From assembly GCA_024364735.1 (NCBI GenBank), contig JAGFNQ010001635.1:137821-201820 (forward strand): a stretch of 64,000 nt of DNA, written 5' to 3'. Under the pieces are notes generated by a model, which did no database searches, was not told the DNA's origin, and worked only from the letters and a program-made list of their open reading frames with translations. Source of the stretch: Boesenbergia rotunda (Eukaryota; Streptophyta; Magnoliopsida; Zingiberales; Zingiberaceae). A program made the translations under genes and the position numbers. This document shows, piece after piece, positions 21,051-32,603 of this stretch; within the stretch, counting starts at the first letter, position 1; every line of letters begins with the position of its first letter.

Positions 21051-22500
21051 ATGGTTGGGTTTTCCAAACATGCTGCAAAGTTTGGCTGACGTTTGAAAGT
21101 CGAAAATAGGTTTCCACGGTTAACAACTTGCATGATCCACCTGTTCTCTTTGTTGCTTGTGTACACAGTGAGTTAGTGTGCGATCAATGTTCTTTTTTCC
21201 CTTCTTATGCTACAAACATTGCAAACGATACTCATCTCTCTCTTAGTATTTGAATTCCATGCAAGCAATAATTTACTTATGAGAGTCCTATCCTTTTGTT
21301 TCTTGAATGTTTGTTTATTTTTTTGTTATGGTATCTCTCTTGGAAAAAGTCTCTCAGTGTATTATACACAGTCAATGGTATAAACATGTTATCGGCTTAT
21401 CAGTGACATTGTACGAATATTTTAGTGGCCATTGTGTATTCACGTGCTTGCTATTCTTTGAGTGTGGCGTGCTGTGTGGTGCTCTGTTTTTCAATTTGTA
21501 TTGATTACAATTATATCACTTTGTGTGAGAATGATGAAGATATTTTTCATGTGATGATTCCCCTTACTGTCTTAAACATCTTTTTTCGTTTTTTGCTAGT
21601 TCTTTTTGGATTCATTGGTTAGTGTTGAATTGTTTAAGAAATTCAATCATGTCCATTTCCACATCTGGCTTTTTTGTAGTGTACCTCTTATGGTGACCGT
21701 TACCATGCTTTCCTGAAAATTTCACAATGTATTTCAAAGTGATGGTTCCATTCCTCAAGGTGCGAGTAGCTTTCTTCCCTCTTCAATGTGGGTTGAAAAA
21801 TGTTGTTGCACCTCTAGTCATGCGAGAAGATGTATTTTTCACTTTGCCTGTATGAACGTCATGAAGTTTAGTTTCAGTTTCTTTTATACGGCTGATTTAA
21901 TGGGTCTTGCATTGTAAATCAAATCAATGTATATGCAAGTACTCTTCATGCAGCCTAGAGCTACAGTTTATGTGGCAGAATCAAGGTATTGGAGTGATTT
22001 CTTTTGTGCTTCACTACAGGAAGCAACCACACATAACCATAATCTGTTAACTTTTTTTTTATATATGGGGTTGATCCAAGGATTTTGCATCTTTTGTGAT
22101 AAATGTTACAATTGTGTATGCAAATTAATACTATATTTCACCCAGCCTAGAACAATTGGATGTGGCAGAATCAAGGTATTGACATGCTTTTTCTCCTATC
22201 TTGCTTTTAATTGAGGAATCTACAACACATAGGACATTATATATATCATTTTCTTCTTCTATCAACCTTTGTTAAAATTGCTACATTATGTACTTTTTTG
22301 TGGCCATCGTTGTTAATCTTGTTGGCGCTCATTTATTGAACTAGTTTATGACATTAATTTTGTATATATCATTATGATATAATGTTAATTAAGTGCATTT
22401 TATTGGATGGTGGTATTGTTCACGCTTTGACATCTTTGACGAAATTAATTAACTTGTAAATGCTTGGTTATCTTAACGGTGATAGTTGGTAGTTTGCGGT
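21051..22500. other. Intergenic region without recognised gene
   Basis: T-rich sequence with only short open frames. GTGGCAGAATCAAGGTATTG occurs twice (about 21971 and 22161) in similar contexts beginning CAGCCTAGA, so there is an internal degenerate duplication. I cannot name the element. Confidence 0.4.
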
Positions 22501-23170
22501 CACTTACTGGATCGATGGCCAGCTGATGATGTTAGCTAGTGTGAATTGAATGGTTTTCATTACAATGTGGGGGGTGGTATGGTGTGCAGCAATTTGCTCA
22601 TTTCATGGACTTGGCCGGTGTTCTGTTGCTTGTGATTGGAAGCGACCTGGTGAAGGGTGTGGAGTTGGATGGAGCTGTTTTTGAGGCTGCCATGCTTGGA
22701 TGAGTAGTGCAGTTCGTGCTGTCGACGAAAGCTATGTACTCTAATTTCTAACATGTGGTGGACTTCGGTTGGAGGTCTATGAAATTTTTCTTGGTTTTAA
22801 TTTGTGGTGGACAGAGTTGCAAAGAGGAGGGTATTTACATGCGGTGAGTGGGGTGACATGGCTCCACTCAGGTCTTGATGCGATAAAGAGGTTCATGAAG
22901 CTGTTTTAAGGCCTTGGTGCATACGATAGTATTTGATTGGCTTTTCATAAAAGTGCAAGAAAGTTATTGGACATAGAATTGAGAGAAAGAGGCTTGATAA
23001 TGGTAAAGATGAGGCGTGGTTGAGTTTAATTGTAAAAATAGTTAAAGGTTTTCTAAATCTGTATTACAAGATCAGTCCCCCCCCCCCCCCCCCCCCCCCT
23101 CCCTTTCCCTCCCTTTCTAATCTGGATATCTTCTTCACGAATAAAATGCTCCTTAAATTAAAATAAAATC
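22500..23170 (+). mobile_element. LINE-like 3' fragment (copy iv)
   Basis: The last part, TTCTAATCTGGATATCTTC, then ACGAATAAAATGCTCC and an A-rich run, matches the 3' ends of the LINE-like copies at 33640-33715 and (reversed) at 36265 and 40604. The upstream part has the same G/T-rich composition as the LINE 3' region at 32604-33640. A run of 23 C (23077-23099) interrupts it. Confidence 0.5.
23077..23099. repeat. Poly-C tract (23 C)
   Basis: This uninterrupted C run is followed by C-rich CCCTTTCCCTCCCTTTC. Confidence 0.9.
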
Positions 23171-23536
23171 CTAAAACATCATATTTTATTTTATTTTTTT
23201 ATAAAAAGATGCTCACACCATTTAAAATGGCAAAAATACTTTCATATCATATTGTATTGACTACGAAACTGTAGTTTTTTATCAGCAAAATTGTGTTATA
23301 AAAAGCTATGATTTTATAACTTTTATAATTGTATAGCAGCTATGATTTGGTGGCTACTACAATTATTTACATAGCAATTGTAGAAATTGAGAAGAAGAAA
23401 AGGCAGTCATCTTCATAAATAAATAAAAAATATTATAGAAAAATAGAATACAAAATATTATATAATCTTAAATCCTAAATTGAAAAAGAAAAAGACTAAA
23501 TTATTCTAAAGGATATAAACAAATAATTTCTGATGG

Positions 23537-23900
23537 GGTTGAATATCTCAGGCGGACACGTGGGCTGAAGAAGCTGGGTGGCAAGATATAGCGAGTCTGA
23601 GCGACTCTCTTTCAGATCTCCCGGGATCCTTCGCCCCCCCCCCCCCCCCCCCCCCCCCCCCCGCGGTAAACACACCCCAAAGCTCAGATCAGAAAACCCC
23701 TCCCGGGGTCAGCCCGGGAAGTCAGGCCCTGAAACCACCTCGGCGAAGTGGAGCGCCCGGGACCTCCCGGACGAGAAGACCTTGAGATCACGTCTGTGGC
23801 GAAGCCCAAGAAGTATTCAACCTCAACTAGCGGTCTGTTTTCCTCAGATCGATGGATCATCATCATCCCTCATTACGGAGTAATCACGACCCGTGATATG
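23537..23900 (+). mobile_element. Gypsy LTR (U3) fragment
   Basis: It matches the start of LTR A: GGGTTGAATATCTCAGGCGG, then ACACGTGG-CTGAAGAAGCT, GTGGCA-GAT-TA-CGAGT, and the imperfect ACCACCTCGG repeats, ending in TAATCACGACCCGTG. It is broken by a run of 29 C at 23634-23662. Confidence 0.65.
23634..23662. repeat. Poly-C tract (29 C)
   Basis: This 29-base C run lies inside the gypsy U3 fragment, at the place where copy A has only GGCCCCCTAGG. Confidence 0.9.
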
Positions 23901-23904
23901 TAAA

Positions 23905-24164
23905 AGAGATTAAGAGAATAAATTTATATTATTATATATTAGACATTTTCCTTATTAATCTGTTAATTGACAGATTCTTTATAAATCTGTTAATTAACAG
24001 TTTCATTATTAATTTTTCATTTGACTAGGTCTCCTAAGGTCCCTATAAATTATGTATCTCATGGACAAGTTTTTTTCAAATTAAGAAAGTTATTTTGTTA
24101 TCTCTTTCTTCTCTCTACCTCTCTTCTCTCTCTACTTCTTTTAATTTAATATGGTATCAGAGCT
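23905..24164 (+). mobile_element. Copia LTR fragment and tRNA-Met primer site
   Basis: A pyrimidine-rich LTR end (TCTCTTTCTTCTCTCTACC and following) is followed by ATGGTATCAGAGC (24151-24163), the usual copia primer binding site, and then by copia Gag-protease remnants. Confidence 0.75.
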
Positions 24165-24231
24165 ATAGCTTCTCTATTTTTTTTATTTTTGCTCGTCATC
24201 CTCGTTCCTCGTTTTTATCACCCGCCAACTC

Positions 24232-24890
24232 ATGACGAGAAAGTACGGGAAAAGAGGAATAGTTTCCGTGCCTTTTGGCCCAAGCTATAACAATTTTTTG
24301 TTCTTTATTATTATTTTGATGTCGAATATTCAGAGATGTCAAATTTGTCTCCAATTTGGACACACTGGTATTCAATATCCTAAAAGACTTGACAGAACCT
24401 TCATCGGTGGTCCTTCAGCTTTAAGAAGATGTCAAATTTATCTCCAAATTGGACATACCGGTATTCAATGTCCTAAAAGACTCGACAGAACCATCATCGG
24501 TGACCCTTCAGCTTTAAGAAGATCTTTAACTTCACAAGTCCGTCCTAAAGTTCTCTCATCTGTGCCTACTCATGGCAAACCTTCAAAATTTTTTTCTACT
24601 GAATGGATATTGACATTGGAGCAACTCATCATGTCACATGAGACTACAATATCTTTACAGAAGTACTACCATACACTGGTTCGAATAGGGTACAAGTAGG
24701 TGATGACTCAGGTTTGCATATTACTAATCTTGGAAACACATACATTCATCAATCTATTCGTACTTTTCACATGCGCAACATCTTTCATGTTCCATCCATT
24801 ATTAAAAATTTACTCTCCGTACGTCAGTTTTCTCTTAATAACAATGTCTTTTTTGAATTTTATCATGATCATTATCTTATAAAAGATAGA
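24232..24890 (+). pseudogene. Broken copia Gag-protease
   Basis: The frame from 24232 contains two tandem zinc-knuckle-like units, CQICLQFGHTGIQYPKR and CQIYLQIGHTGIQCPKR, each lacking one Cys of the CCHC motif. About 70 codons later the protease is readable in another frame: DIGATHHVT (active-site D retained, then GA), an in-frame stop, VQVGDDSGLHITNLG, and NIFHVPSIIKNLLSV. This is the standard copia protease and following segment. A frameshift and a stop break it, and the homology stops at the ambiguous base at 24891. The integrase, RT and RNase H are absent. Confidence 0.8.
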
Positions 24891-24891
24891 N
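24891..24891. other. Ambiguous base (N)
   Basis: This is the only N I noticed. It sits exactly where the copia homology ends and unrelated AT-rich sequence begins, so it may mark an assembly join. Confidence 0.9.
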
Positions 24892-24899
24892 TTAATTAA

Positions 24900-26440
24900 T
24901 ATATTTTATTAAATGTAAATATTATAAAAGATTAATAATTATTTATAGTATTATGTATAAAAAATAGTAAAAAAATTCAACCGCCTAGGCGGCCGAAGTA
25001 GTAGGCAGTCACTGACTGCCCCGCAACCACCTACCGCCGTTTACAACATTGAACCTACTAAATCGAAGCTTGTTCGAAAATCTACGCTTGTTACTAATTG
25101 ATTCCTTAATAAAGGTTTTATATACTCTCATAAATAGGAGATTTAGGTTAACATATTTAGGTTCAATTATATTTGTAAAATATTGTAATTGAGTCCTTAA
25201 TAAAAAGGACTATATACTCTCATAAAAAGGTAATTTATGTTACCAATTTAGTTCCTAGAATTCCATGATGTATTTATTTTCCTTGTATAGTTGGCAATCT
25301 TATCTATAATGAAAGACCTTCTATAGAAAAAAGATAATTTTGAGGCAATTCTATCATAATTAACGATAACTAATCACAAATTACAGTGAAGATAGAGAGG
25401 AGTAGAAACCGTAAAAGTGGACGAGAGAGGGTGTCAGTGTTGAACAATTTCAGTTGTATCCACCACGGCCCTGCAAATCACCAATTAATCACAAAGTTCA
25501 GTTAGAACTAGTTCAAAGACTAAGTTATGTTCAAAAGTCTTGATTCGAAGTAAATAATAAGGAAAAATGTTTATAAGAAAAGCATACTTCGCAGGATAAA
25601 ATCAGATACTAAGTTCAATTACAAGGTTCAGGTTCAAAAGAGCTCTTATGTAATCTAGAGACAAGATTGGAAATCTTAAGCTAAAAATTGAAAGTCTAGT
25701 AAAATTCAAAGGGGCATAATTAGTAACTAAGTTGAGCTCCAAGGTTCAAATTCAAAAGTGCCTTACAAAGTTTAGAGACTAAGTTTAAAGTTCAATTAGA
25801 CCAAGTTCAGTGATTAAGTTATAGGTTCGGAAGTAGAGATCCAAAATAAAAAAATGTTGAGTTCAGAAATCATATTCAGTTCACAAACCTAGCTCAAATC
25901 AGGATCAACCAACAAGTCAAAATGACTAATACGTTCAACTGAGTTTAACGTTTAATCTCTAAAGGCTACAAAATAAATAAGGAGAAATCACAGTACATTT
26001 GAATATATAGGCACAGTTCGGAAGCTTGACTTACAAAAAAAAATGTTAAACATGAATTATAGAATCTCAGCAATTATAATAGTTATCGTTAAGGGTTTAC
26101 GGTTTAGGTTGATCCAATCCTTAATTGTTCTCACCTAAAATAATCCCCATTAACTAATCTCCAAATAAATGGTTCATTAATAAGCTCAACCCTTAATCAT
26201 GTTTCAATTTTCCGATCTAAACATGAATTAACCAACCCAACTAACCCTTAATTGTTTCCGAATCTGTGTGATGAGGTTACCATGGGATCAATTCATTCAT
26301 TGGTACCTTACTTTCCAGCCCATTTTCTCAGATGGTAAAACATGACAAACACAGTTTCATAGTAGGTAGAAGCTGTGAAATTTATCTAGTATAACAGTGA
26401 TAGCGAAATGAAGTGACAGATCAACCCAATCACGTCTGAT
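24900..26440. other. Intergenic region with degenerate repeats
   Basis: A piece of the ~185-bp satellite found at 27660 occurs at 25045-25105 (ACCTACTAAATCGAAGCTTG, then GAAAATCTACGCTTGTTACT). From about 25490 to 25960 there is a loose repeat of AAGTTCA-type phrases (for example AGTTAGAACTAGTTCA and AATTAGACCAAGTTCA). No gene is seen. Confidence 0.45.
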
Positions 26441-26639
26441 TCATTGCAATTACTAAATATTCAACTGTAGAAAATCTCTAAAGGTGCCGGATGTCACCCG
26501 AAGACAGAAAACAGTAGCAATGCATGCTACTTGATACAATACCTTATCTACAATAACCGGTACAGTAACTGATCTACTCATCCATGCTTGATTCGATACA
26601 GGTAAGGGGAGCTTATCAACAATCACTAGTTCATCCATA

Positions 26640-27190
26640 ATGAAAAACTTAAAAGCACAGGATCTACCTGGCGACGGCAAACCTCCCGCGATCTGCCACA
26701 GTGAGGGGTTAGGGCACAGAACCGAGATCTGCCCTTGGAGCTCCGCGCAGGACTGCCTCACCGGAGAACGGAGAGGTGAAGGGAAAGAGGCGGCGGCGTT
26801 CGGGTGATGGAGAGAATGTTAGCTGCGGCTATGGATCGGTTAGGGCACCGCGGTAGGCGATGATCGCTTGCAGCGATCGAGATAAGAAACAACAGACCAA
26901 AGACAACAACGTACCTACTCGTGGTAGCAGGTGGAGGGCCGAGGATGCCGGCTCCGGCGATGATGCGGCGCTCGACGGGGAAGGGATGTGGCGTCGCTCG
27001 AGCGTGCTTGCGATGGGAGATCGCAAGCAGAGAGGGGCGGCGCTTCCTCGTACTCACGGCGATCTAGAGCGAGACGGAGAATGGTGCTTGGATGTGGAGA
27101 AGAAGGGGGATCGGCGTCGGCGGGAGGAGAAAAGGATGGGATCGGGAAGAAGGCGATGTCCACGCAGACGGAATCTTCTGTCCCAGACAT
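26640..27190 (-). other. Possible 5' exon of an unidentified transcript
   Basis: A CpG-rich island in AT-rich DNA. On the minus strand it looks like a plant first exon: C/T-rich leader, several short frames, and a possible donor (GAGTAG|GTACGTTG near 26912). No frame gives a recognisable protein, and several overlapping short frames compete. It could be the promoter/leader of a lost gene or of an element. Confidence 0.3.
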
Positions 27191-27356
27191 CAGCGATATG
27201 GTATATGGTATTATTTTTATTAAATTCTGTTTTACGGTATTTGAGATATTTTTGATATTTACGATGACATATTATATTAATTTTAATTTCTATCAAAAAA
27301 AATTCTGAAAAAAAAAAATCTATCTCTAAAGATTGAAATAAAGTCCATATAATGAG

Positions 27357-27505
27357 ATTTCTTTCCTTTTTCTTGAAAGATATTTTTTCTTCCTCTACAA
27401 TTTTGGATTTGAGATTCATATAATATGATTTCTTTCTTTTTCTTGGAAGATTTTTTTTCTTCCTTTATAAGATTGGATTTGAGATCCATATATTGACATT
27501 TTTTT
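27357..27505. repeat. ~70-bp tandem repeat, T-rich
   Basis: Two adjacent copies with a partial third: CTTTTTCTTGAAAGATATTT/CTTTTTCTTGGAAGATTTTT, each followed by CTTCCT...GATTTGAGATTCATATA or ...GATTTGAGATCCATATA. Confidence 0.75.
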
Positions 27506-27659
27506 TCTTTTTTTGTCTAAGGATCTAGGGTCTATATAAACACGTTTAGTTGTACGAAGAAAAATGCTCTATTATTAACAAAGTTTCTTTTTTTTTTTTG
27601 TAAACAACAAGTTTTGATGGTTAAATTCTTAAAGGACCAAAGCAGATAACATAGTTTTG

Positions 27660-28128
27660 TAGCCTAACCAGCATGACCGTGTAATGTTGGGGGATCCTAA
27701 TTTTGACAGAGAGATCATAACTTTTGACTCGGGTCAAACTGTGAAACATAAAACCTACCAAATTGAAACTCGTTCAAAGATCTACATTTGTAACTAAATT
27801 TGAAATTTAAGTCTAGTTAGATACAATCATATTCTTAATTATAGTAGCTACCCAGCTTGGTTGTATAATGTTAGGGATTCAAGCTTTGAGAGACCATAAC
27901 TTTTGACTCAAGTTCAACCGCGAAATGTATAACCTACCAAATCGAATCTCATTCAAAAATCTACGTTTGTTACTAGATTTGAAATTTAAGTCAAGTCTTG
28001 TAACAAAACACAATCGCATTCTAAATTCTTGTAGCATACCCGACTTGGCCGTGTGATGTTGGGGATCCGAACTTTGAGAGACTATAACTTTTCATTTGAA
28101 TCAAACCGCAAAACATAACCTACTCAGT
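27660..28128. repeat. ~185-bp satellite-like array (2.5 copies)
   Basis: Units begin near 27660, 27845 and 28031 (the last partial). Shared blocks include TAATGTTGGGG-type, GAGA-CATAACTTTTGACTC, AACCTACCAAAT-GAA, TCTAC-TTTGT and GATTTGAAATTTAAGTC. Copies differ at many sites, so the array is old. Another fragment is at 25045. The unit length is in the range common for plant satellites, but the array is short. Confidence 0.8.
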
Positions 28129-28526
28129 GTTCTAATATCATGTACCAATAAGGGGGAAGTAGATAGGAATGATGAATAGATCCACCGTTTGTGATCTATC
28201 TAGTCCATAGCAAACGGCTATGATAAAGACATGTAAGGGTGAATAAATCCATTGATGACTGAGGCTTTGCCAAAAAACCTGTAAGGGTGAATAAATCCAC
28301 CATAGATCTATCTAGTCCATAGTAACGGCTACGGTAAAGACGCGTCAATTCTGTTTATGGCTGATCACTTGCCCAAAGTGAATATCGGGTGCATGGGTGC
28401 TGAAGTTTGGTCATAAAATAAAGGGTGCTTTTCTGTTGAACTCGTGTTTGCTATTAGAAAGTCTCGCAAAGGATTCGTATGCAGAGGTTTTAAGGTGCAG
28501 TTGGCATGTATTTTGTATGCTGGAAA

Positions 28527-30474
28527 TGTTGGGTTCTCCCGACACAAAAACACAAAACGCAGCGGAAACAAGAACCCTCGAGCGATCCATGCGAAAGAAA
28601 AACTCGTATAAAATTCATCTATCTAATAGATCTATCTAAAGTGTATACCTTTGGAGCGTGCCCTTCGCTTATCTCGCTCGTCCAAGATGCGTCGGATCTC
28701 TTGCACGTTCAAGTGTCCGTGCCTCTATTCATATCCACACGGACACGATCTCTCAACTTTGGGAAGAACTACCTTAGTTGTGCTAGCAACTTGAGGTAGT
28801 TCACAAAATCACCAAGAACCCCAAAAGGGGTTTCGGCCAAGAGGGAGAAGAGGAAGAAGAGAGGAAGGGAAGAAGGGAGAGATCGCACACTTATCATTCA
28901 AAATGCCTAGCCTCTCTTTTATATTCATCCCATAAATATGAAGTGTCTTTTGTCTATTTGACTTCCCTTCATTAAAGTCAATAAAGAGCACATCTTTTTA
29001 TGTGATTCTTCACCTTCTCTTCATCCAATGAAGAGAGACTTTTCTCTTTCCTTCATTAAACACTTTAATGAATTTCCCATGCAATTCCGACCGGGCCTCT
29101 CGGGCTTCCGACTAGGTCTCCCGACCAAGTCTCCCGAGCAGGTCCCCGAGCTCCCAACCAAGTCTGCCGAGCTCCGACCCAGTCTGCCAAGTGCCGAGGT
29201 CCCGACCCAGTTTGCCGAGCTCCGACCCAGTCTGCCGAGCTCCTAGCCCGATCTGCCGAGTGCCGAGCTCCCGACTCAGTCTGCCGAGCTCCTAGCCCGA
29301 TCTGCCAAGTGTCGAGCTCCTGACTCAGTCTGCCGAGCTCCCAGTTCAGTCTGCCGAGTGCCGAGCTCCTGACTCAGTCTGCCGAGCTCCCAGCTCAGTC
29401 TGCCGAGTGTCGAGCTCCCGACCCGAGCTCCCGAGTTCCCAACTCGAGCTCCCGATCAGATCTCCCGAGTTCCCTACTCGGGCTTCCACTCAGATTTCCC
29501 GAAGCATCATGTCCTTAGTATGTGACCCAATAGGTTCTCGTGACGTTGGCAATGCGCCTAAACACCTTAGACACATAAGCAATGAGCAACATCTAGTAAT
29601 GCATCATTGCTACCCAAGTAACAAGAAAAGTCGAGATCCGACTAAACCTCCGTGACTATGATAATGTATGACTTTGTCCTTCTATCCTTGATATCTAGAT
29701 TGACCAATGAGGCATAGACCGTGTCATCCTCGATCAATCTATGTATTTCTTGATCCCCGAGTAGACTCACTCAAACAAATGAGCTCAATATCTCATATTG
29801 ACTCATTTGAGCATGGTCATGTGTTTCAGTAGTCCTACTTGATCAAGGGGCTCACAGATATCACTCCCGTCATATGGGAGAGATAGATCTCATCTACATC
29901 ACTCACATCCCTCCGCATAATTCATTACATACTCAGTGGTCGCCTTTATAGTTAACCATGTTACGGATAACGTTTGACGATACCAAAATACATAACTCCT
30001 TATGTAGGGAACCGTAGTGAATTCAGGTCTAAGGACTATTCATACTAATAGTCACATGAGAAAGTTTATGACACTCATATGACAATCTATGAAACTTTCT
30101 CATGGTGGGTCAATTCAGTACACATTCTTTAATGTATATTCATGTGTCAACTTGATATCACATATTCATGACTTGTGAGCTCAAGTCATCAGTTGACCTA
30201 CATGCTAGTCTCCATGCATTAATATTGTCCTTGAATATTAATACTTGACTAGGAATGGTTTAGAGTAGTATTCTCTATATCATCTCACTATCGATTCAAC
30301 CAACCAATATAATGTAGATGAGAACCTACTACCCAAGGACATTATTATATTTAGTTATTTGACACAAATACAAAGTAAGTATAATAACCAATCATGTCTT
30401 TATTAATAATAGAATATGATATAAAATGTCTCTAGTCAATCATCACATAATTAACTCTAGGACTCCTACTAACA
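28527..30474 (-). mobile_element. Solo LTR, probably copia (1948 bp)
   Basis: Begins TGTTGGG and ends CTACTAACA, flanked by the duplication GGAAA (28522-28526 and 30475-30479). It is homologous, in opposite orientation, to 30916-32603 over most of its length. No internal region is present, so it is a solo LTR left by recombination. It carries a GC-rich minisatellite at 29085-29485. I set it to minus by comparison with the copy at 30916; the transcription direction is an inference. Confidence 0.85.
29085..29485. repeat. GC-rich minisatellite inside the solo LTR
   Basis: Degenerate ~20-bp units of the type CAGTCTGCCGAGCTCC, with variants such as CGATCTGCCGAGTGCCGAG and GAGCTCCCGA. About 18-20 units in all. 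The sister LTR at 30916 has a different AT-rich repeat in the corresponding place. Confidence 0.9.
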
Positions 30475-30915
30475 GGAAACATTATGCACTGGTGTTTGGA
30501 GCTTTCTGAAGTCCTTCTGCTCAGATTTTGATTGGCTTGGATGTGGCTACATCAGATTATGGAACCGTGGAGGCGATGCTACATGTGTATGCTGAATGGG
30601 GGAGAGGAGGTGTCAATGCAGGTTCATCTGGTGCTGCTGCTTAATTTGAGAAGGAGCTTTTGTCTGCGTGTTGCCTATGGGAAAATTACTTTGATTTCTG
30701 AAGTTATTTGACAGGTTTATTTTTTTGGCATTGCTGATTGATAGGATGCGGATATTGGAGAATGTCTGAAATTGTTTTTTGGTTAACGGATTGCTTGATA
30801 AATGTGTTAAAGAGAGTGGCTTTGTGGCACAGTTGATTTTCAGTTTTACAGCTATGTGATGCTGAAAAATTCTGATGGACGCTAAGGGTTTGGAGGTTTT
30901 CTGAAATGGAGAAAG

Positions 30916-32603
30916 TGATAGTAGGAGCCCTAGAGTCAATTATATGATAATTGATTAGAGATTTTTTTTATATCATACATTAATAAAGGCATGTTTGGTT
31001 ATTATACTTACTTTATATTTATGCCAAATAGCTTAGTATAATAATGTCCTTGGATAGTAGGTTCTTATCTACATCATATCAATTGGTTAAATCGATAGTG
31101 AGATAATGTAGAGAACACTACACTAAATCATTCATAGTTATGCATTAATATTCAAGAACAATATTAATGCATGGAGACTAACATGTACGTCAATTGATGA
31201 CTTGAGCTCACAAGTTACGGATATATGATATCAACTATCAAGTTGATACATGGGTATACATTAGAGAATGTTTACTGAATTGACCCGCTATGAGAAAATT
31301 TCGTAGATTGTCATATGAGTGTTATAAACTTTCTCATGTGATTATTCGTATGAATAGTCCTTCGACCTGAAATCACTATGGTTCCCTACATAAGGAGTTA
31401 TATACTTTGGTATCGTCAAACGTCACCCGTAACAAGGTGGACTATAAAGATGATCACTGGGCATATAATGAATTATACGGAGGGATGTGAGTGATGTAGA
31501 TGGGATCTATCCCTCATATATGACGGGAGTGATATCTGTGGGCCCCTTGATCGAGTAGAACTATTAAAATGCATGGTTATACTCAAATGAGTCAATATGA
31601 TATATTGAGCTCATTTGTTTAAGTGAGTCTACTCGGGGATCAAGAAACACAAAGATTGATCGAGGATGACACAGTCCATGTCTCATTGGTCAATCTAGAT
31701 ATCAAGGATAAAAGGACAAGGTCATACATTGTCATAGTCACGGAGGTTAAGTCGGATCTTGACTTTCTCGTCACTTGGGTAACAATGATGCATTACTAGA
31801 TGTCGCTCATTGTTTATATGTCTAAAGTGGTTTAGACACATTGTCAACGTTACGATAACCTATTGGGTCACACACTAAGGATACGATGTTTTGAAGATTA
31901 ATTGATCTTAGTTTAACTAAGATTTGATCCAAATTGGATTAATTGAGTTAGACTCAAGTGAATCCAATTGGATTATGGCATTGAGTCTAATTTGAGTTAG
32001 ACTCATCTAGATTAGACTCAACTACTTAATTATAGATAATATTCATTAAAAGGTTTAATGAAATATTATTTAAGTAGAAGGCTAAGAGACATTCTATTCA
32101 TTAGATGAATACAATATTAAGAGTCTCAAGGGATACCAAAAGGCTTGGTATTCATTGGATTTTATTAGCATTAAGATAAGAGGAGCTCAAGGGACAAAGA
32201 CCCTTGGTATTCATTAGATGAGTATAAATACCCCCCCTCCTTGTTATAGGCTAGAGGGTGCATCTCTCTTCTTTTTCTTTCTTCCTCCTTGTCCAAAATT
32301 TCCTAGTGGAGGTTCTTGTGCTTTGTGAACCATCCCAAGTTGCTAGCACAACTAAGGTGATTCCTCTCCGAGACGTAGATCATGTTCGTATGGATACTAC
32401 TAGATGCATGGACATTTGAACGTGCAAGAGATTCGATGTACCTTGGACGAGCGAGATAAGCAAAATGCACACTCCAAAAGTATGCACTTTAAATAGATCT
32501 ATTCGATAAATGAACTTTGTATAAATTTTCTTTCATATTGATCACTCGAAGAATCTTATTTTCCGTTGCAAATTTATGTTCTTGTCACATGAAGAACCTT
32601 ACA
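30916..32603 (+). mobile_element. Solo LTR, same family, opposite orientation (~1688 bp)
   Basis: It begins TGATAGTAGGAG and ends CCTTACA and is the reverse match of 28527-30474. Flanks share only AAAG (GAAAG left, AAAGG right), so the target duplication is imperfect. The internal repeat (31900-32030) is GAGTTAGACTCA-like and AT-rich, instead of the GC minisatellite. It is more diverged from the canonical ends than its neighbour. Confidence 0.75.

Noticed and set aside
22560..22754. 64-codon minus-strand frame
   Set aside because: It is short, without motif, and lies in sequence that matches the LINE-like 3' region on the other strand.
29028..29655. Pro/Ser/Glu-rich plus-strand frames
   Set aside because: They are translations of the GC-rich minisatellite in the solo LTR.
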